Origin: Macrostomum hystrix
Taxonomy: Eukaryota > Platyhelminthes > Macrostomidae
Length of the DNA: 64,000 nucleotides
Reading direction: 5' to 3'
Assembly: GCA_950097015.1 (NCBI GenBank)
Contig: CATNEN010000037.1
Span: forward strand, 124,001 to 188,000
Shown one piece after another: positions 20,645 to 34,075 of this stretch. Below the pieces are notes generated by a model, which had not been told where the DNA came from, searched no databases, and saw only the letters and a program-made list of their open reading frames with translations. Every line of letters starts with the position of its first letter. The stretch's first letter is position 1. Position numbers and translations under genes: made by a program.

Positions 20645-23014
20645 TGAAGGGCAGAATAATATAAAAAGTAAACTATAACTATGCCAAACATTGCATAAAG
20701 TCATTCTATATTTGAAATTAAAACACAAACATATAAGCTATTAGCTACTTGCTTATTGTCTCTGTGATGTGTGAAGATCAGTCATAAGAAAACAAAAAAA
20801 TATAGCTAGGCCTAACATTTTATCCCTTTTCAGAAGACTGTGCTTTTTAATTAATTTAATTATTTATGTTTTATTTAAAACATATATATAAGGTATCCTT
20901 CTGCAAAAATACTGCAATACATTTTATGGTTAAATTTGGCCTGTCCATCTGTATAAGAATAAATAAGTCTCAGATCATAATTTATACGGTGTGATGTTTC
21001 ATTTTTATTCCCAAATGTAAACAGCATTTCATAGACCTGCAGAAAAAGCCTCAATTCAGTGCAAAATAGCCATATGCCAATAACAAAGACAAAGACAGTG
21101 CATAAGTCTACTTTAAGTTAGGGAACGGTTTAGATTCAGAAAAAGATTCAATTTGTGGTCGAGCTGGTTCGTTCGTTCGTTCGTTCAAAAATGTATTATC
21201 GATTTGTCAGTTAAAACAAAAGTGGAAAATTACCATTGCAAGCTTTCGCAGCTGCCATAATCCAAAAAACAAGCTATGCTTTTTTTTCGTAACATTTACC
21301 TACTATTTGCTGGTCACATTTGCGTTTCTAAAAAATATTCTTTAGACGGTTCAATTTTATGAAAATTCTAAGAAGTGTGCTTTGTTTCGTCCAAAATTTA
21401 CAAAATTACAAAGTACAAAAGCAAAACGATTTATAGTGCATACATTTCATCTTGTGTCCCACAATTTTGCTAGGTTTGTTTCTCCCTCTTTTTTTCTTAG
21501 CTTAATACTAAAAAAAGTACTTGATTTAGCCACTTTGTAATACTATATTTGCAGAAATGATTGTAAGCAAGCTTCTGACTAGCTCCTGTCCAAGAAAATA
21601 TTGCAAAGAGCCAAATAGTGCTGCGATTGGTTTCTCTTTTTTATACAATTTTTACATTATTCTTCTTCAACTTGCGCTTTTAGTTTCATGACAATGTTGC
21701 CATGTTAGCAAGGGTCTGTGTGAATAATATGTGTGTGGTTAAAGTCCTCACTATTCACATGGGACCATTCAAGCAGTCCTATTTGCCTTACCTAACCTCT
21801 AATATGAAACAGGTCACGTCCTGACCTGGTTCATTTATGGATAGCTAGCTAGTGTAGTGATTATTATAGTTAATTTAGGTACTTAGTTAGGCCCCTGATG
21901 GGCTCCAGTGAGAAATTAAAAATTCCATATTTTTGGTTTTCTTGTGTTACAGATCTTGCTTGTCTGAGTTAAAAGACTCATCAAAATTGGTCAAGTAGGG
22001 CCTAGGCCTAATAAAAAAGTTATAACAATTTTTGATCAACATTTTAGTTGTTTTCGTAATGTATTTTTCCCATAAGGGGCTATGATCCAGATGACCAGGT
22101 GGCAATATTTTATTTGTTTAATGGATTTTAGAATGTCCAAAAGCATATAGCTCATTTTTTCGTTATCTACACTATAGAATATATATCTTCTATTAACACT
22201 CAGTATTAAGGTATTAAATTTTGATTTTACATTGAATAGGATTACTATGCTGACAAGACATGGTTATTTGTTTACAATATACAACTCTTTTGGCTTTAAA
22301 GAAGTGGCAAAGCCATACCTATTCCATAGCTTAACAAATAGATGTCGCATAGACATCAATTTACTATTTACAGTCAATTGCAAAAGCCATCTGAAATACG
22401 TAATGGGGGTACATTAGAGAAACATGTTTCCAGGAGATTCCCCTAAAGGAAAATAAAAAGGTTTGAGTATATCATATTCTACATAAAATTATACATTAAA
22501 TTTTAATGGGATACACTTGGAAAACACTATAATATAAACAATGATTGAAAAAAGAAAAACAAAATTTCAACCATAAAATTTGCAAAGAAAAAAACTGTCT
22601 TTTACTAAAAAAGATTTGCTAATATAAATTTTTATATCCTCTTTCTTAATTTTTAATTTGTTTATTTCAGTATGAATGCATTAGTAAATTTTTTTAGTTC
22701 TACTTAAAGTAGTTTTTTCTAAATTTAAATCACACAGCAAATACTTTAAAAAGCAAATTTTGGCACCATGTAACTTTTTTTGTACTAATTGTAGTGTATA
22801 AACACTTGTTGTAAAGTAAATTTTATCTTCTTTCTATTGATAATAGGCTTTATTTTCTTAAGATAAAATTTATGTTCTTTTTTCATCAGAACATAGCATT
22901 GTTTTTTATCTTTTTTTCATTTTTCATTTTTTTGCTCACTAGAGTCCCTAACTTAGTTAATTAGCTAGTTAGTTAGCTAGTTAATTTAGTTAGTTAATTT
23001 AAGCTTAATACTTA

Positions 23015-23375
23015 ATATGTAATAATTGCAACAGGGCTGTGGGCAATTGCACATCATTTATGGAAATTAGATCCATAGCCAGGAAGGAGGCAATTCTGCC
23101 GGTGACTCCTGAGCACACAAATACACTAATACTGTACACAGGCATACACTCACACAAGTGTGTACATCTGCCTTGACTTTCTCATCATCAGGCTGAGTAT
23201 ACTTCACTGTGCCTAGGAGGTTGGCCCTCAAGTACATAAATTGCATGACAAGCCCTCCCCAAGTGTTCTCTCTGCAGCTGCCCCCCCCAAATGAATGTGG
23301 CCTTGTATGGAATCAAACTTAATGACCATGGTATGAGAGGCAAATGCATTAACTGCTCTGCCACCAACCTCCTCT
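23015..23375 (-). mobile_element. SINE family 2 copy, old and diverged
   Basis: Same order of blocks as the copy at 13905-14262, e.g. CAAGTGTGTACATCTGCC-type sequence at 23155-23172 and GGCAAATGCATTAACTGCTC (minus-strand A box region), with many C-to-T and G-to-A changes. The flanking tail is TAATATGTAATAATTGCAAC. Confidence 0.82.
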
Positions 23376-25723
23376 ACACCAGCTTACCAATTGTGTTGAC
23401 CCCAGACTCATGTACTATAATGTATATAAAAGTTGTGAAAATGAAAAACTTGATTCTGCCAAAATTTTTATATAATTATTTTTGACTTGTTATCAATGCA
23501 AATTTTAATCTCATTGCAATTTTTGTATATCCCAATATGTCATTGAAATTAATTAAATGTATGCCAGTATATACCAATTGCTATTTAAAAATAATTTGTT
23601 TAAGAGTGCTAGCTATAAATTTGCTATTTGTCATTTGATAGCTTGAGTCATGAAAAAATGTTACTTAAAGCTTTGCATATTTTGGGTAAACACATTCTAC
23701 TGTTTTTTATTTATCTAAAAAATTCAAAATATTATAATAGAAGTAGCCTGTATAGCTATTGCTACAGTCTACTTATTTCAAGCTAGCAAAATATTTTTTA
23801 CTGATAAATTATTTCTCTATGACTAATAGCTACTAATTTATCAGATAAACACTAGAACTTGGTGAATTGTCAATGTAAATTGAGATGTACATTGATTATA
23901 AGTGAGCCAGGTCAAAACTTGTCCTCTAGCTAGGGCAATCCACTTTGAATAAACTAATTCATTAATTAACTGACCAGTGCTAAGTATGGTAATGAGGATT
24001 GCAGGTCTTTGTGATCTTTGTGTGTGCCTACATACCGAATTGGCAGAATAGCCTCCTAGTTTTCTATATTTAATCTTATTACTTTCTAAAAGCATTTTCT
24101 TTGTGTTTCTAACTCTTTCTATTCTTATAAGACAATATTTGTTACAAAAGCATTGTTAGTCATAATGTCAGTGACATTGAAATAATATAGAACATTTTGC
24201 TGAAACTCATTTTTTAACAATAGAAGCTAAGCAACATTATCAATCCTTTTGAAGGAGTGAAGATGTTTAAAAGTAATAGCTACCATGTTAGAAATTCTAG
24301 TGGTTTTACTTTTTTGTTGAAAGCTTTTGAAGATGGGCAAATTTCAAATAGGAGTACAATGGTATTTTTTCAGACTTGCTTGAAATTGGGAGCAAAAGTG
24401 ATGAAAGTGACATGGATTAAAATATAAAATATGAGTTAAAAAGTCTAATTCTATTGAAGTGAGCAGTCTTCTGTAAAATGAAATTTCTCTTTAGTAGTTA
24501 GTGAAATGTTTTTTGCTTCTGAAGTAATTACAAGCAAAGTGTTTCATGGAGTGAGTGTACGCTCGTATATGTCAGTTTTGTGTATTGAAAGCAACTAAAA
24601 CTAAAAGCAAAAATGTATTAACCTAAAAAGATTTTAGCTACTTCTGCCTTCATCAGTAAGCTATGATTAATTATTGGCTTTCTGCTAGACACTGTCGAGG
24701 CTTCTTTCTTTGCCAACAAATTTACCTAATGCTAAAGGCAGTCATCCCACTAATGGCTATCACAGGTGTGCTAGCTGTCTAAAGTGTGAAATATACTTTC
24801 ATTTCTTACCTCACATCTGGTGGAAATCTGTGGTTCTCTCTCTTTCTTTATTTCTTTTTATCCTGAATCGCCACTTGTTCGCAGCTGACAAAGGCATTTT
24901 CTATTTCTAAAATGCTCTTTTCGTCCACCGCTTAAGTGGCAAATGCAATCTCCCATTTATAACTATGGCTAGCTAGGGTGTAAGAAATCTGTCTTGTGGC
25001 GGCTAATTATGACAGCTTCATCTGGGATTCTGGGTGCCGGCGGTAAGGATTTTCTGTAGCCTCGCCGTCATGCAGCCCAGGATTTTAACTTACTGCAAAG
25101 GGTCATTCCAACAGGCAGGGAGCGAGAAAGACAGACTGCAGTTTTCGGGCAGGGCATTCAGTGTGTGAAGAATGTTTTATTCGTTCCTTACAGTGAACAG
25201 CAGTCAGACTTTGCCGCGAAACACACAGAGATAGAGTGGTGAGGAAGCGAAAGAAATTTCAAATTTAGCCATCTGCGCATTTGGTGAAAAAAATCCTAGT
25301 CCTCTGCAGATGATAACACTGATCCTGCTATATTCACGTATTTGGTAAGCTAATGGAATAACGCATGGGTTAGGCCAGGGTTATGCAGTTAACGCCTTCC
25401 CTGTCTGTTTCTGTGTGATGACCGCTTCTATTCTGCCGCTGCCTCTACATCCTTCGCGTCATGTGTGTATACGAGCTCGTATATTATATGTGGCTGCGTT
25501 CGTTTTACCGGGAAAACCCCCTTGTCAAGCAACTCTGGGCTTAACACCTGGACTGGAGGTGGTAGATTCCGTGGATCCATTTCTTTTCGCACAATTTTCC
25601 TACCATTTTAGGCCCCAATGTTGGACACTGCGCACGAAGATTATCGCGAACATCTCGCAAAGTGGTAATGTGCTCAATAAAACTAGCTTGTTAAACTGAA
25701 CTAGAGGTTATTCAGCCAGAGCC

Positions 25724-26045
25724 CGGGGGTCGGTGGCAGAGCTTTAAACGCGTTTGCCTCTAGCACTGAGGTCCCTGAGCTCGATTCCACGGCGAGGCCA
25801 CATTCATTTGGGGCGCAGCCGCGGAGAGAAGACTTGGGGGCTTGTCGTGCAATTTACGCCCTCGAGGGCCAACCTCCAAGGCACAGCGAAAGTGTACACT
25901 GCCTGACGACGAGAAAGTCAGAGCAAATGTACACACTCTGTGTGAGTACAATGTGTACGTGTGGATTGCTCAGGAGTCAGAGCGGAATGGGCAGAATTGC
26001 CTCCCCGCTGGCTGCGGGTCTACTGTCACTAAATGATGTAAAATA
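25724..26045 (+). mobile_element. SINE family 2 copy, forward orientation, tail amplified
   Basis: Head GGTGGCAGAGCTTTAAACGC (A box) and GAGCTCGATTCCACGGCGAG (B box), body with TTGGGGCGCAGCCGCGGAGA and GTGTACACTGCCTGACGACG. The 3' end ACTAAATGATGTAAAATAGC leads straight into tandem copies of the SINE's own terminal sequence (next feature). Confidence 0.88.
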
Positions 26046-26560
26046 GCCTGTAGCCCTCCTGCAATCACTATTATTATTACTACAGCCTGCAGCCCTCCTG
26101 CAATCACTATTATTACTACAGCCTGCAGCCCTCCTGCAATCACTATTATTATTACTACAACCTGCAGCCCTCCTGCAATCACTATTATTATTACTACAGC
26201 CTGCAGCCCTCCTGCAATCACTATTATTATTACTACAGCCTGCAGCCCTCCTGCAATCACTATTATTATTACTACAGCCTGCAGCCCTCCTGCAATCACT
26301 ATTATTATTACTACAGCCTGCAGCCCTCCTGCAATCACTATTATTATTACTACAGCCTGCAGCCCTCCTGCAATCACTATTATTATTACTACAGCCTGCA
26401 GCCCTCCTGCAATCACTATTATTATTACTACAGCCTGTAGCCCTCCTGCAATCACTATTATTATTACTACAGCCTGCAGCCCTCCTGCAATCACTATTAT
26501 TATTACTACAGCCTGTAGCCCTCCTGCAATCACTATTATTATTACTACGGCCTGCAGAGC
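26046..26560. repeat. 39-bp minisatellite made of the SINE family 2 tail
   Basis: About 13 copies of a 39-bp unit, CTGCAGCCCTCCTGCAATCA followed by CTATTATTATTACTACAGC. CAGCCCTCCTGCAAT plus (ATT)n is the 3' terminus of SINE family 2 (compare GCAGCACTCCTGCAATATTA, minus strand, at 13905-13924). Units are nearly identical; one lacks an ATT triplet. Confidence 0.95.
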
Positions 26561-28746
26561 CCAAAACTTTTCGTCTGTCTATTTCCGCTAGTGAAGTGAG
26601 CTCTGCTTAACAGTTAAAATACCAAACTTCCTCCACCTTTATTTCAAATAATCCGTTGAATATTTGGACGATGCCTATGTTTTGTTATTCTGAAAGATGT
26701 TGAATATTTTGTTTTTATACTTATATATGTAATTTTTTTATGATGAATTAAAATAATTTAGACGTAAACTAAATTTATTTGATACAATAAAAAAGCTAGC
26801 AATGGTCTATCTTCTATTTAGTGTCTGCGCCTATAAACTATTATAATATACAGTTGAGCAACTTTGAGCAAAGAGATGTGCAACTTTTGAGAGCCTGTCT
26901 AGAATAGGAACTCAGTTTTAAGTTTGGCACGTAAGTTAATTTATTTGTTTTTGGTTTAATCACCACCTCTAGCTATTCTCTATCTATGTTGATTAGATGG
27001 AAAGTTTGGGTAGGTGCGAAAAAATGTGAAACATAATGACGCCAAAGCTAATGATGATGCTGCTGCTGACTATTGTTTTCCTAGTCCTCCATACTCGCTG
27101 CCTTTATTCCCTATAATCTCTTCAGTTTCATTGCATTCAGGCACACAACACAAGCTGCACGAGGTCTCAGTATCGCATGCTGGTGCAGACCACTCAACTC
27201 ATTCCACTCCCCTCGCTCCCCTTTAGCAAAACTCAGAGACTATTCTCAAACTCTAACTGTCCCGGGTGTCACACCTCTCTAGCCTGAGCTGAAAAACTGC
27301 AATTACTTTTTGTTCCCAACAGAGGCCAGTGTTTACTCAGGCCACTGCGCTTGGAGGGTAATTCAGGGTAGGTTTGGCAGGGTCTACTGGCACACTCGCT
27401 CACACTTCACGCTGTCACCATTTTTATATGTATAATATAAACTAGCTAATACCCACTGTATACGTGCTTTGCCTTCACTTGAGAACTGAGGCGCGGGCTT
27501 GAGTAATGAAAGGAATAGGGGTTTTTAGGAGGCTAACAAAAAGCCCTATTTTGAAGGGTGAGAATTTGAGTAAGAGAAGAAGCAGTGGGCTTCTATTTTC
27601 TTTATAAATTTCTCTATACGGCCTGCCTAATGTGCGACAGCCGCATCTGCCCCTGCCTGTGTTTACCCACCCCTCTTGCCTTGACATTGCGACACATTTT
27701 AGTTTTTAGCTTTGCCTTTCTCGGTAGGGGCATAAAGATTTAAAGAAGTTAGCTGTGTGTATATGCTAGGGGTGGACAGATCTTCTTTTTCTCTCTTACC
27801 CCTCTCTCTCTCTCTTTCTGTCTCTGTCGTCAGTTTCCTCTTTGAAAGCTGGGACCAAAAAGGTAGCCCCCCCCGGGGCGCCAACCCCCAATGTGGCCGG
27901 CCCGCATTCCCTCCCTGCCACCCTGACACCTTCCTGCCCACCTTTCAGAGCTGTAGAAGAAATTCACCAGAGAGAGAGGAGTGGCGAATAGAAAGCAAGA
28001 GATGCCAAATGGTTCGCTCCAGTCTTCTCATTTGGCGCGCAAGTGTGACTGTTCACACCTTTTTTCCTACTGGCCCCCCCTCCCTGAAATCTGCCTCCCT
28101 ACTCCCTGCACCCCCAAGTCACTCATATATGACACTTTCTTGGCCAGCCATAGAGTCCAGCGCTGCGTGTTTGTGTGTCCGACCCTCTCTCCGCTGTTCC
28201 AGCTCGCAGGCTTCGTTAAGCATAAGTGTGTGAACGAACTCATTTAGACTTGAAGTTAGGCTAGAGAGAAAGAGTATAAGCACTGACTCACTGACGCATT
28301 CAACAGGCTGTTATAGGAAAATCTTGCCTTTTAACTCCCTGCTCCAGGCCGACAGCTGAAACCAGAGTCCCAGCTACCCGCTATTCAGATTTCCCTGTCA
28401 GCCAGACAGTTGAGCTGCAGTTGCGAGCAGCAGCAGTTCCCGCATTTCCTGCTTGTTTTCTGACTCCCCTGCTCTGCAGTTTTTTTTCCTGATCCGAAGC
28501 TTTGTAAGTTCTATTACAATAATCTTCCTATTTCTCATTTTTTGTCTTCACTTTGTTTAGTTCTGTCAGTCATTCTGTGCAGCTGTTTTAAACAAAGGGA
28601 TTTTTTAGGATTTAAAAAAAGTTTCATCAACATAATAGACCATTCGTAAAATTGCTACTCATTGTAAGAAGCTGGAGTAACTATGACTCTAGCTTGTGCT
28701 TCGCCAGCTGATTAGTACCGAGTAAAAGTACACAGTCAGAGTCACT
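26561..28746. other. Upstream region of the receptor kinase gene
   Basis: No supportable coding gene. 26.6-27.0 kb is AT-rich. 27.5-28.3 kb contains CT-rich tracts (TCTCTCTCTCTTTCTGTCTC near 27,810). 28.38-28.50 kb is more GC-rich and ends in a donor-like AAGCTTTGTAAGTTC at 28,498-28,512, possibly the 5' donor of a non-coding first exon. I infer promoter and 5' UTR functions but can name no specific site. Confidence 0.45.
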
Positions 28747-30670
28747 ATGTCTTCATTTGTAAGTAGCCAAGGCCTCGTCATCTAATTAGTGGTTGCTCAC
28801 ATTTCAGCCTACTTCGCAGTCGCCCAGCAACAATAACATGTCCGGCGGCGGCGGCGGCAGACTACGCGCGCGCAACTCGACAGTGATCCTCTGCGCCTGT
28901 CATCCCATCGATGCCCGACACTGTCCCGCTGGCATCTGCGCCACCACCTCCAGTTGCTATGCGAAACTGCACAGGGCTGGCAACGAGCTCGGTTGCTTCA
29001 GCAACCGGACCGAAGGTCATCACGAGCTGGATCGAATGCAGTGCCGATCCAAAGCTCGCCTGCAGTCGCCGACAGACAGCGACAGCGGAGTTCAGAATGT
29101 CTTCTGCTGCGGCAATGCAGATTATTGCAATCGCAATCTAACAGAAGCCGCACTGCCACCGGTCACCGATGGCCGAACTGGCGCCGGCCTGCGCCTACCG
29201 TCAGCGGCGTCTACTAGACAGAATGCGTCCGGCGGCAAGGATCTTAGCGGCTCCGGTGTCGGCGTGTTGACGCCTGAGCACGCGGCCCTGCTAGCTGTGG
29301 TAGCGGCGATGGCCATTGCGCTGGCTGTTAGCCTGGCCATGCTGTTTCTATTGTTTCTGCGTCGAAGGCGACGAAGGAAGGGCGGCGGCGGCGGTGGCGT
29401 CGCTGGCGGCTTCGGTGTGCACATCGGTTGTCCAGCCGATGGCCTTGGCGTTGCCGGCTTAGTGATGAATGGCGACAGCAGCGGTTGCTACCAGCCCGGG
29501 TACATGGGCCCGCCGTTGGCCATAGCGGCCGCTGCGGGCACGCGACTTCCAGCCTCGCTGTCTAGCCAGTGCGTCACAGACACGGCGGTGACGAGCTCAG
29601 CCTTGACAGCCAGCTTCGATTTGTCGTCCGGCAGCGGTCGGGGAGTTCCATTCTTATTTGATCGCAGCGTAGCTCAGCAGGTGAAGCTAATTAGGCAGGT
29701 TGGCCAGGGTCGCTACGGATCAGTTTGGGCCGGCCAGTACATGGGCGGCCGTCTGGCCGTTAAAATATTTTGCTCGCGCGACGAGGCCAGCTTTAGACGC
29801 GAATGCCAGATGTACACGAGCTTCCCGTTGGGCCACGAGAGTATATTAACATTCAGGGCCAGCGACATCACCAGCAGGGAGGGCTGCACACAGTTCTGGC
29901 TCATCTCCGAGTATCATCCGCTGGGTTCGCTGCACGACTTCCTTCAGCGCGAGCCACCTCTGTCCAGTCGACTGGGGCTCCGGCTGGCTCTAGGCGCATT
30001 GTCCGGCCTCTGCTATCTGCACACGGAGGTTCGCGGCTTGCACGGTAAGCCGGCCATCGCTCACCGGGACGTGAAATCGCGCAATATCTTAGTGAAAGAC
30101 AACCTGACTTGCTGCATCGCGGACCTGGGCCTGGCGGTGGTGGCCAGAGAGAAGGCGCCGCCGGAGATGCCGCCGAAGTCAGCTAGGGTCGGCACTAAGC
30201 GCTACATGCCGCCAGAGCTGCTAGCCGACACATTTAATTGGCACGAATTTGAAGCTTACAAATCAGCTGATATCTACAGTATGGGCCTAGTATTGTGGGA
30301 GATTGGCATCAGGATGGTGACAGAATCTGGCAGTGTACAACCGTACGGCTTGCCCTACTGCGAGCACGTTGGCAATGACCCCAGCTTCGAGGAGATGAAA
30401 GACGTTGTCTGTCAGCGCAGCCTCAGGCCTGGCCTACCGGATAGCTGGGCAGAAAGTGCCACTATGCTAGCTTACCAGGCTCTGCTAGCGGAGTTGTGGC
30501 ATGAGCTGCCAGCTGCTAGACTGCCTGCACTGCGCGCTGTCATGGATCTGAGCAATCTGGCTCAGCGGCTGCCGGCCAGGTCTGCCGATCTGCACCTGGA
30601 TCTGATGCGGCATCAGCGGCAGCACCTAATGGATACTGAGCCACTGCTGGCTGCACCGAATGGTTTGTGA
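28747..30670 (+). CDS. TGF-beta superfamily type I receptor (ALK1/2-like Ser/Thr kinase)
   Basis: A 49-bp intron (28759-28807) is supported by a donor GTAAGT and acceptor TTTCAG in phase; the main exon is 28808-30670, about 624 residues in total. The ectodomain is Cys-rich and ends with FCCGNADYCN, like the CCxxxxxCN box of these receptors. A transmembrane helix (ALLAVVAAMAIALAVSLAML-FLLFL) is followed by basic residues. A juxtamembrane GS-like box (DLSSGSGRGVPFLFDRSVAQQ) precedes the kinase: GQGRYGSVW loop, AVKIF Lys, HRDVKSRNILV, ADLGLAV, GTKRYMPPELL. The L45-loop region ASDITSREGCTQFWLI resembles ALK1/ALK2, suggesting BMP signalling through Smad1/5 (inference). No signal peptide is visible, so an upstream exon may be missing. 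Poly(A) signals lie at 31386 and 31408. Confidence 0.9.
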
Positions 30671-31840
30671 GTGTCTGTAACAGCTGTCTATCCAGTTTTC
30701 TGCCGAAGGAGTTCTCGCTTCTATTGGAGTTAGTCCGTTTTTTGAACTTCAGAATCTCGTATGTTTGTTATTGTTCAAAGATCTCATTTATTTATTGAAC
30801 CTGCTTTTATCCTACTACGTTTTTGCTTGTCACCTTTTCTGTTTTTCTCTACAGCTGAAATGACTGAACACCCCTTGTCGGTGTAAATATAGTGTACAAA
30901 GTTTGTTTTTTAGCGGATTTTGCTATGTTTCTCTACATTGACAATTTTCTGAATATTTCTATTTTAGTTATCTTGCGCTGCTATTGGTTAATAAAAATCT
31001 GCACAAAGCCATTGCTATTGGGACCTAGTTTAGTTTGTTCTATTTATCCCTTTTTTATACTGCAATCTGTTGTTATTTCTTCCTCATTATGGATTCATCT
31101 GCAACTTTCCCCTTCTCCATTTTGTCTATGGCCAAAATCATACTTCTCTGTCCATCTGCGCATCCCTGATGTAGACTGTTGTTCCATTCTTTCTATAAAT
31201 GTCTTTCCTGCGACAAGTTCATTTTAACATTTACTAATGAATACTACTATGTATAGTAATTCAGAAATCTAATCGCTTTTCTATATTAACAGTAATCTTC
31301 TATTTGGCCTTGGTCATAACAGCTATTTATCTATTATTATAATGCACCAATCTACTTATTGTTCTATGCTCGATTGTAATGACTAAATAAATAGAATGCA
31401 TATTATGAATAAATTTTACATTTTATTTCTAGTGCGTTCTAAATCGTCATCAACATTAACGACTTGCCAAAATTGTCAGCAACGTTATGAATAAAGAAAT
31501 TGTTTCATTGTAGTTACATTTTTATGTCCTACTGTGAGTAGCCAGTATGGTGCAACATACGAAAAATTTGTTCCATCGATACAATGTATGCTTGTATACA
31601 TCTGCTATGATGGTCGCTTGTACACTCCCAAGTCTCTCATCTGCGTCCGGGCAGTTGTTCAACGACATCTCGTCTCGCCGAGTGTAAATCCGACTGTCAA
31701 CATCATCACTGGGGACGCCTTTCTTCGAGCTAACGGCGTGCTGATAGCGATGGCAGTCGCAGTCAGAAAAAAACATTTTTTGGCGATTTCGGAGTTGGAA
31801 ATGCAGAAAATTATCCAACGATGGTCCTCTAATTCCATCC
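30671..31840. other. Receptor kinase 3' UTR and spacer
   Basis: AT-rich 3' UTR with AATAAA at about 31386 and 31408. 31.5-31.84 kb is open in one frame but shows no family resemblance and runs directly into the minisatellite, so I do not call a gene. Confidence 0.5.
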
Positions 31841-31844
31841 TACA

Positions 31845-34075
31845 ATGGTACTCTGATTATTGTATCCTACACTGGTCCTCTGATTGGATCCTACACTAGT
31901 CCTCTGATTGGATCCTACACTGGCCCTCTGATTGGATCCTACACTGGTCCTCTGATTGGATCCTACACTGGTCCTCTGATTGGATCCTACACTGGCCCTC
32001 TGATTGGATCCTACACTGGTCCTCTGATTGGATCCTACACTAGTCCTCTGATTGGATCCTACACTGGTCCTCTGATTGGATCCTACACTGGTCCTCTGAT
32101 TGGATCCTACACTGGTCCTCTGATTGGATCCTACACTGGTCCTCTGATTGGATCCTACACTAGTCCTCTGATTGGATCCTACACTTGTCCTCTGATTGGA
32201 TCCTACACTGGTCCTCTGATTGGATCCTACACTAGTCCTCTGATTGGATCCTACACTAGGTCCTCTGATTGGATCCTACACTGGTCCTCTGGTTGGATCC
32301 TACACTGGTCCTCTGATTGGATCCTACACTGGTCCTCCTATTGGATCCTACACTGGTCCTCTGATTGTATCCTACACTGGTCCTCTGATTAGATCCTACA
32401 CTGGTCCTCTGATTGGATCCTACACTGGTCCTCTGATTGGATCCTACACTGGTCCTCTGATTGGATCCTACAATGGTCCTCTGATTGGATCCTACACTAG
32501 TCCTCTGATTGGATCCTACACTGGTCCTCTGATTGGATCCTACACTGGCCATCTGATTGGATCCTACACTGGTCCTCTGATTGGATCCTACACTGGTCCT
32601 CTGATTGGATCCTACACTGGTCCTCTGATTGGATCCTACACTGGTCCTCTGATTGGATCCTACACTGGTCCTCTGATTGGATCCTACACTGGTCCTCTGA
32701 TTGGATCCTACACTGGTCCTCTGATTAGATCCTACACTGGTCCTCTGATTGGATCCTACACTGGTCCTCTGATTGGATCCTACACTGGTCCTCTGATTGG
32801 ATCCTACACTGGTCCTCTGATTGGATCCTACAATGGTCCTCTGATTGGATCCTACACTGGTCCTCTGATTGGATCCTACACTGGCCCTCTGATTGGATCC
32901 TACACTGGTCCTCTGATTGGATCCTACACTGGTCCTCTGATTGGATCCTACACTGGTCCTCTGATTGGATCCTACACTGGTCCTCTGATTGGATCCTACA
33001 CTGGTCCTCTGATTGGATCCTACAATGGTCCTCTGATTGGATCCTACACTGGTCCTCTGATTGGATCCTACACTGGCCCTCTGATTGGATCCTACACTGG
33101 TCCTCTGATTGGATCCTACACTGGTCCTCTGATTGGATCCTACACTGGTCCTCTGATTGGATCCTACACTGGTCCTCTTATTGGATCCTACACTAGTCCT
33201 CTGATTGGATCCTACACTGGTCCTCTGATTGGATCCTACAATGGTCATCTTATTGGATCCTACACTGGTCCTCTGATTGGATCCTACACTGGTCCTCTGA
33301 TTGGATCCTACACTGGTCCTCTGATTGGATCCTACACTGGTCCTTTGATTGGATCCTACACTGGTCCTCTGATTGGATCCTACACTGGTCCTCTGATTGG
33401 ATCCTACACTGGTCCTCTGATTGGATCCTACACTAGTCCTCTGGTTGGATCCTACACTAGTCCTCTGATTGGATCCTACACTGGTCCTCTGATTGGATCC
33501 TACACTGGTCCTCTGATTGGATCCTACACTGGTCCTCTGATTGGATCCTACACTGGTCCTCTGATTGGATCCTACACTGGTCCTCTGATTGGATCCTACA
33601 CTGGTCCTCTGATTGGATCCTACACTAGTCCTCTGATTGGATCCTACACTGGCCCTCTGATTGGATCCTACACTGGTCCTCTGATTGGATCCTACACTGG
33701 TCCTCTGATTGGATCCTACACTGGTCCTCTGATTGGATCCTACACTGGCCCTCTGATTGGATCCTACACTGGCCCTCTGATCATATCCTACACTGGTCCT
33801 CTGATCATATCCTACACTGGCCCTCTGATTGGATCCTACACTGGCCCTCTGATTGGATCCTACACTGGTCCTCTGATTGGATCCTACACTGGTCCTCTGA
33901 TTGGATCCTACACTAGTCCTCTGATTGGATCCTACACTGGTCCTCTGATTGGATCCTACACTGGTCCTCTGATTGGATCCTACACTAGTCCTCTGATTGG
34001 ATCCTACACTAGTCCTCTGATTGGATCCTACACTGGTCCTCTGATTGGATCCTACACTGGTCCTTTGATTGTACC
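31845..34075. repeat. 24-bp minisatellite, about 93 copies
   Basis: The unit is ACTGGTCCTCTGATTGGATC plus CTAC, with a BamHI-type GGATCC in nearly every copy. From 32281 to 33961 register is exact (70 units, no indel); one extra base occurs near 32260. Variants are single substitutions (ACTAGTCC, ACTGGCCC, ACAATGG). The 24-bp stop-free unit yields a long open frame of the octapeptide GPLIGSYT and open frames on the other strand, which I regard as artefacts. It sits about 230 bp before the cysteine-rich gene. Confidence 0.97.

Larger units (their letters stand above)
18660..25720. other. 7-kb AT-rich gene desert with decayed mobile elements
   Basis: Apart from the three mobile-element fragments listed separately, I found no convincing gene here. 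It differs from the rest of the window in being AT-rich and free of minisatellites; the only simple repeat noted is (TTCG)n at about 21169-21186. It could be a long intergenic region or a long first intron of the receptor kinase gene to the right. Confidence 0.5.

Noticed and set aside
25728-25800. Possible tRNA-Leu/Ser gene
   Set aside because: It is the tRNA-derived head of SINE family 2; the same head plus body occurs at four other places.
27757-28233. 158-codon frame in a CT-rich region
   Set aside because: Composition driven (Ser/Leu/Pro from CT-rich DNA), no family resemblance, overlaps another unrelated open frame.
31534-31899. 121-codon frame ending in the 24-bp array
   Set aside because: Includes repeat sequence at its end and has no homology I can recognise.
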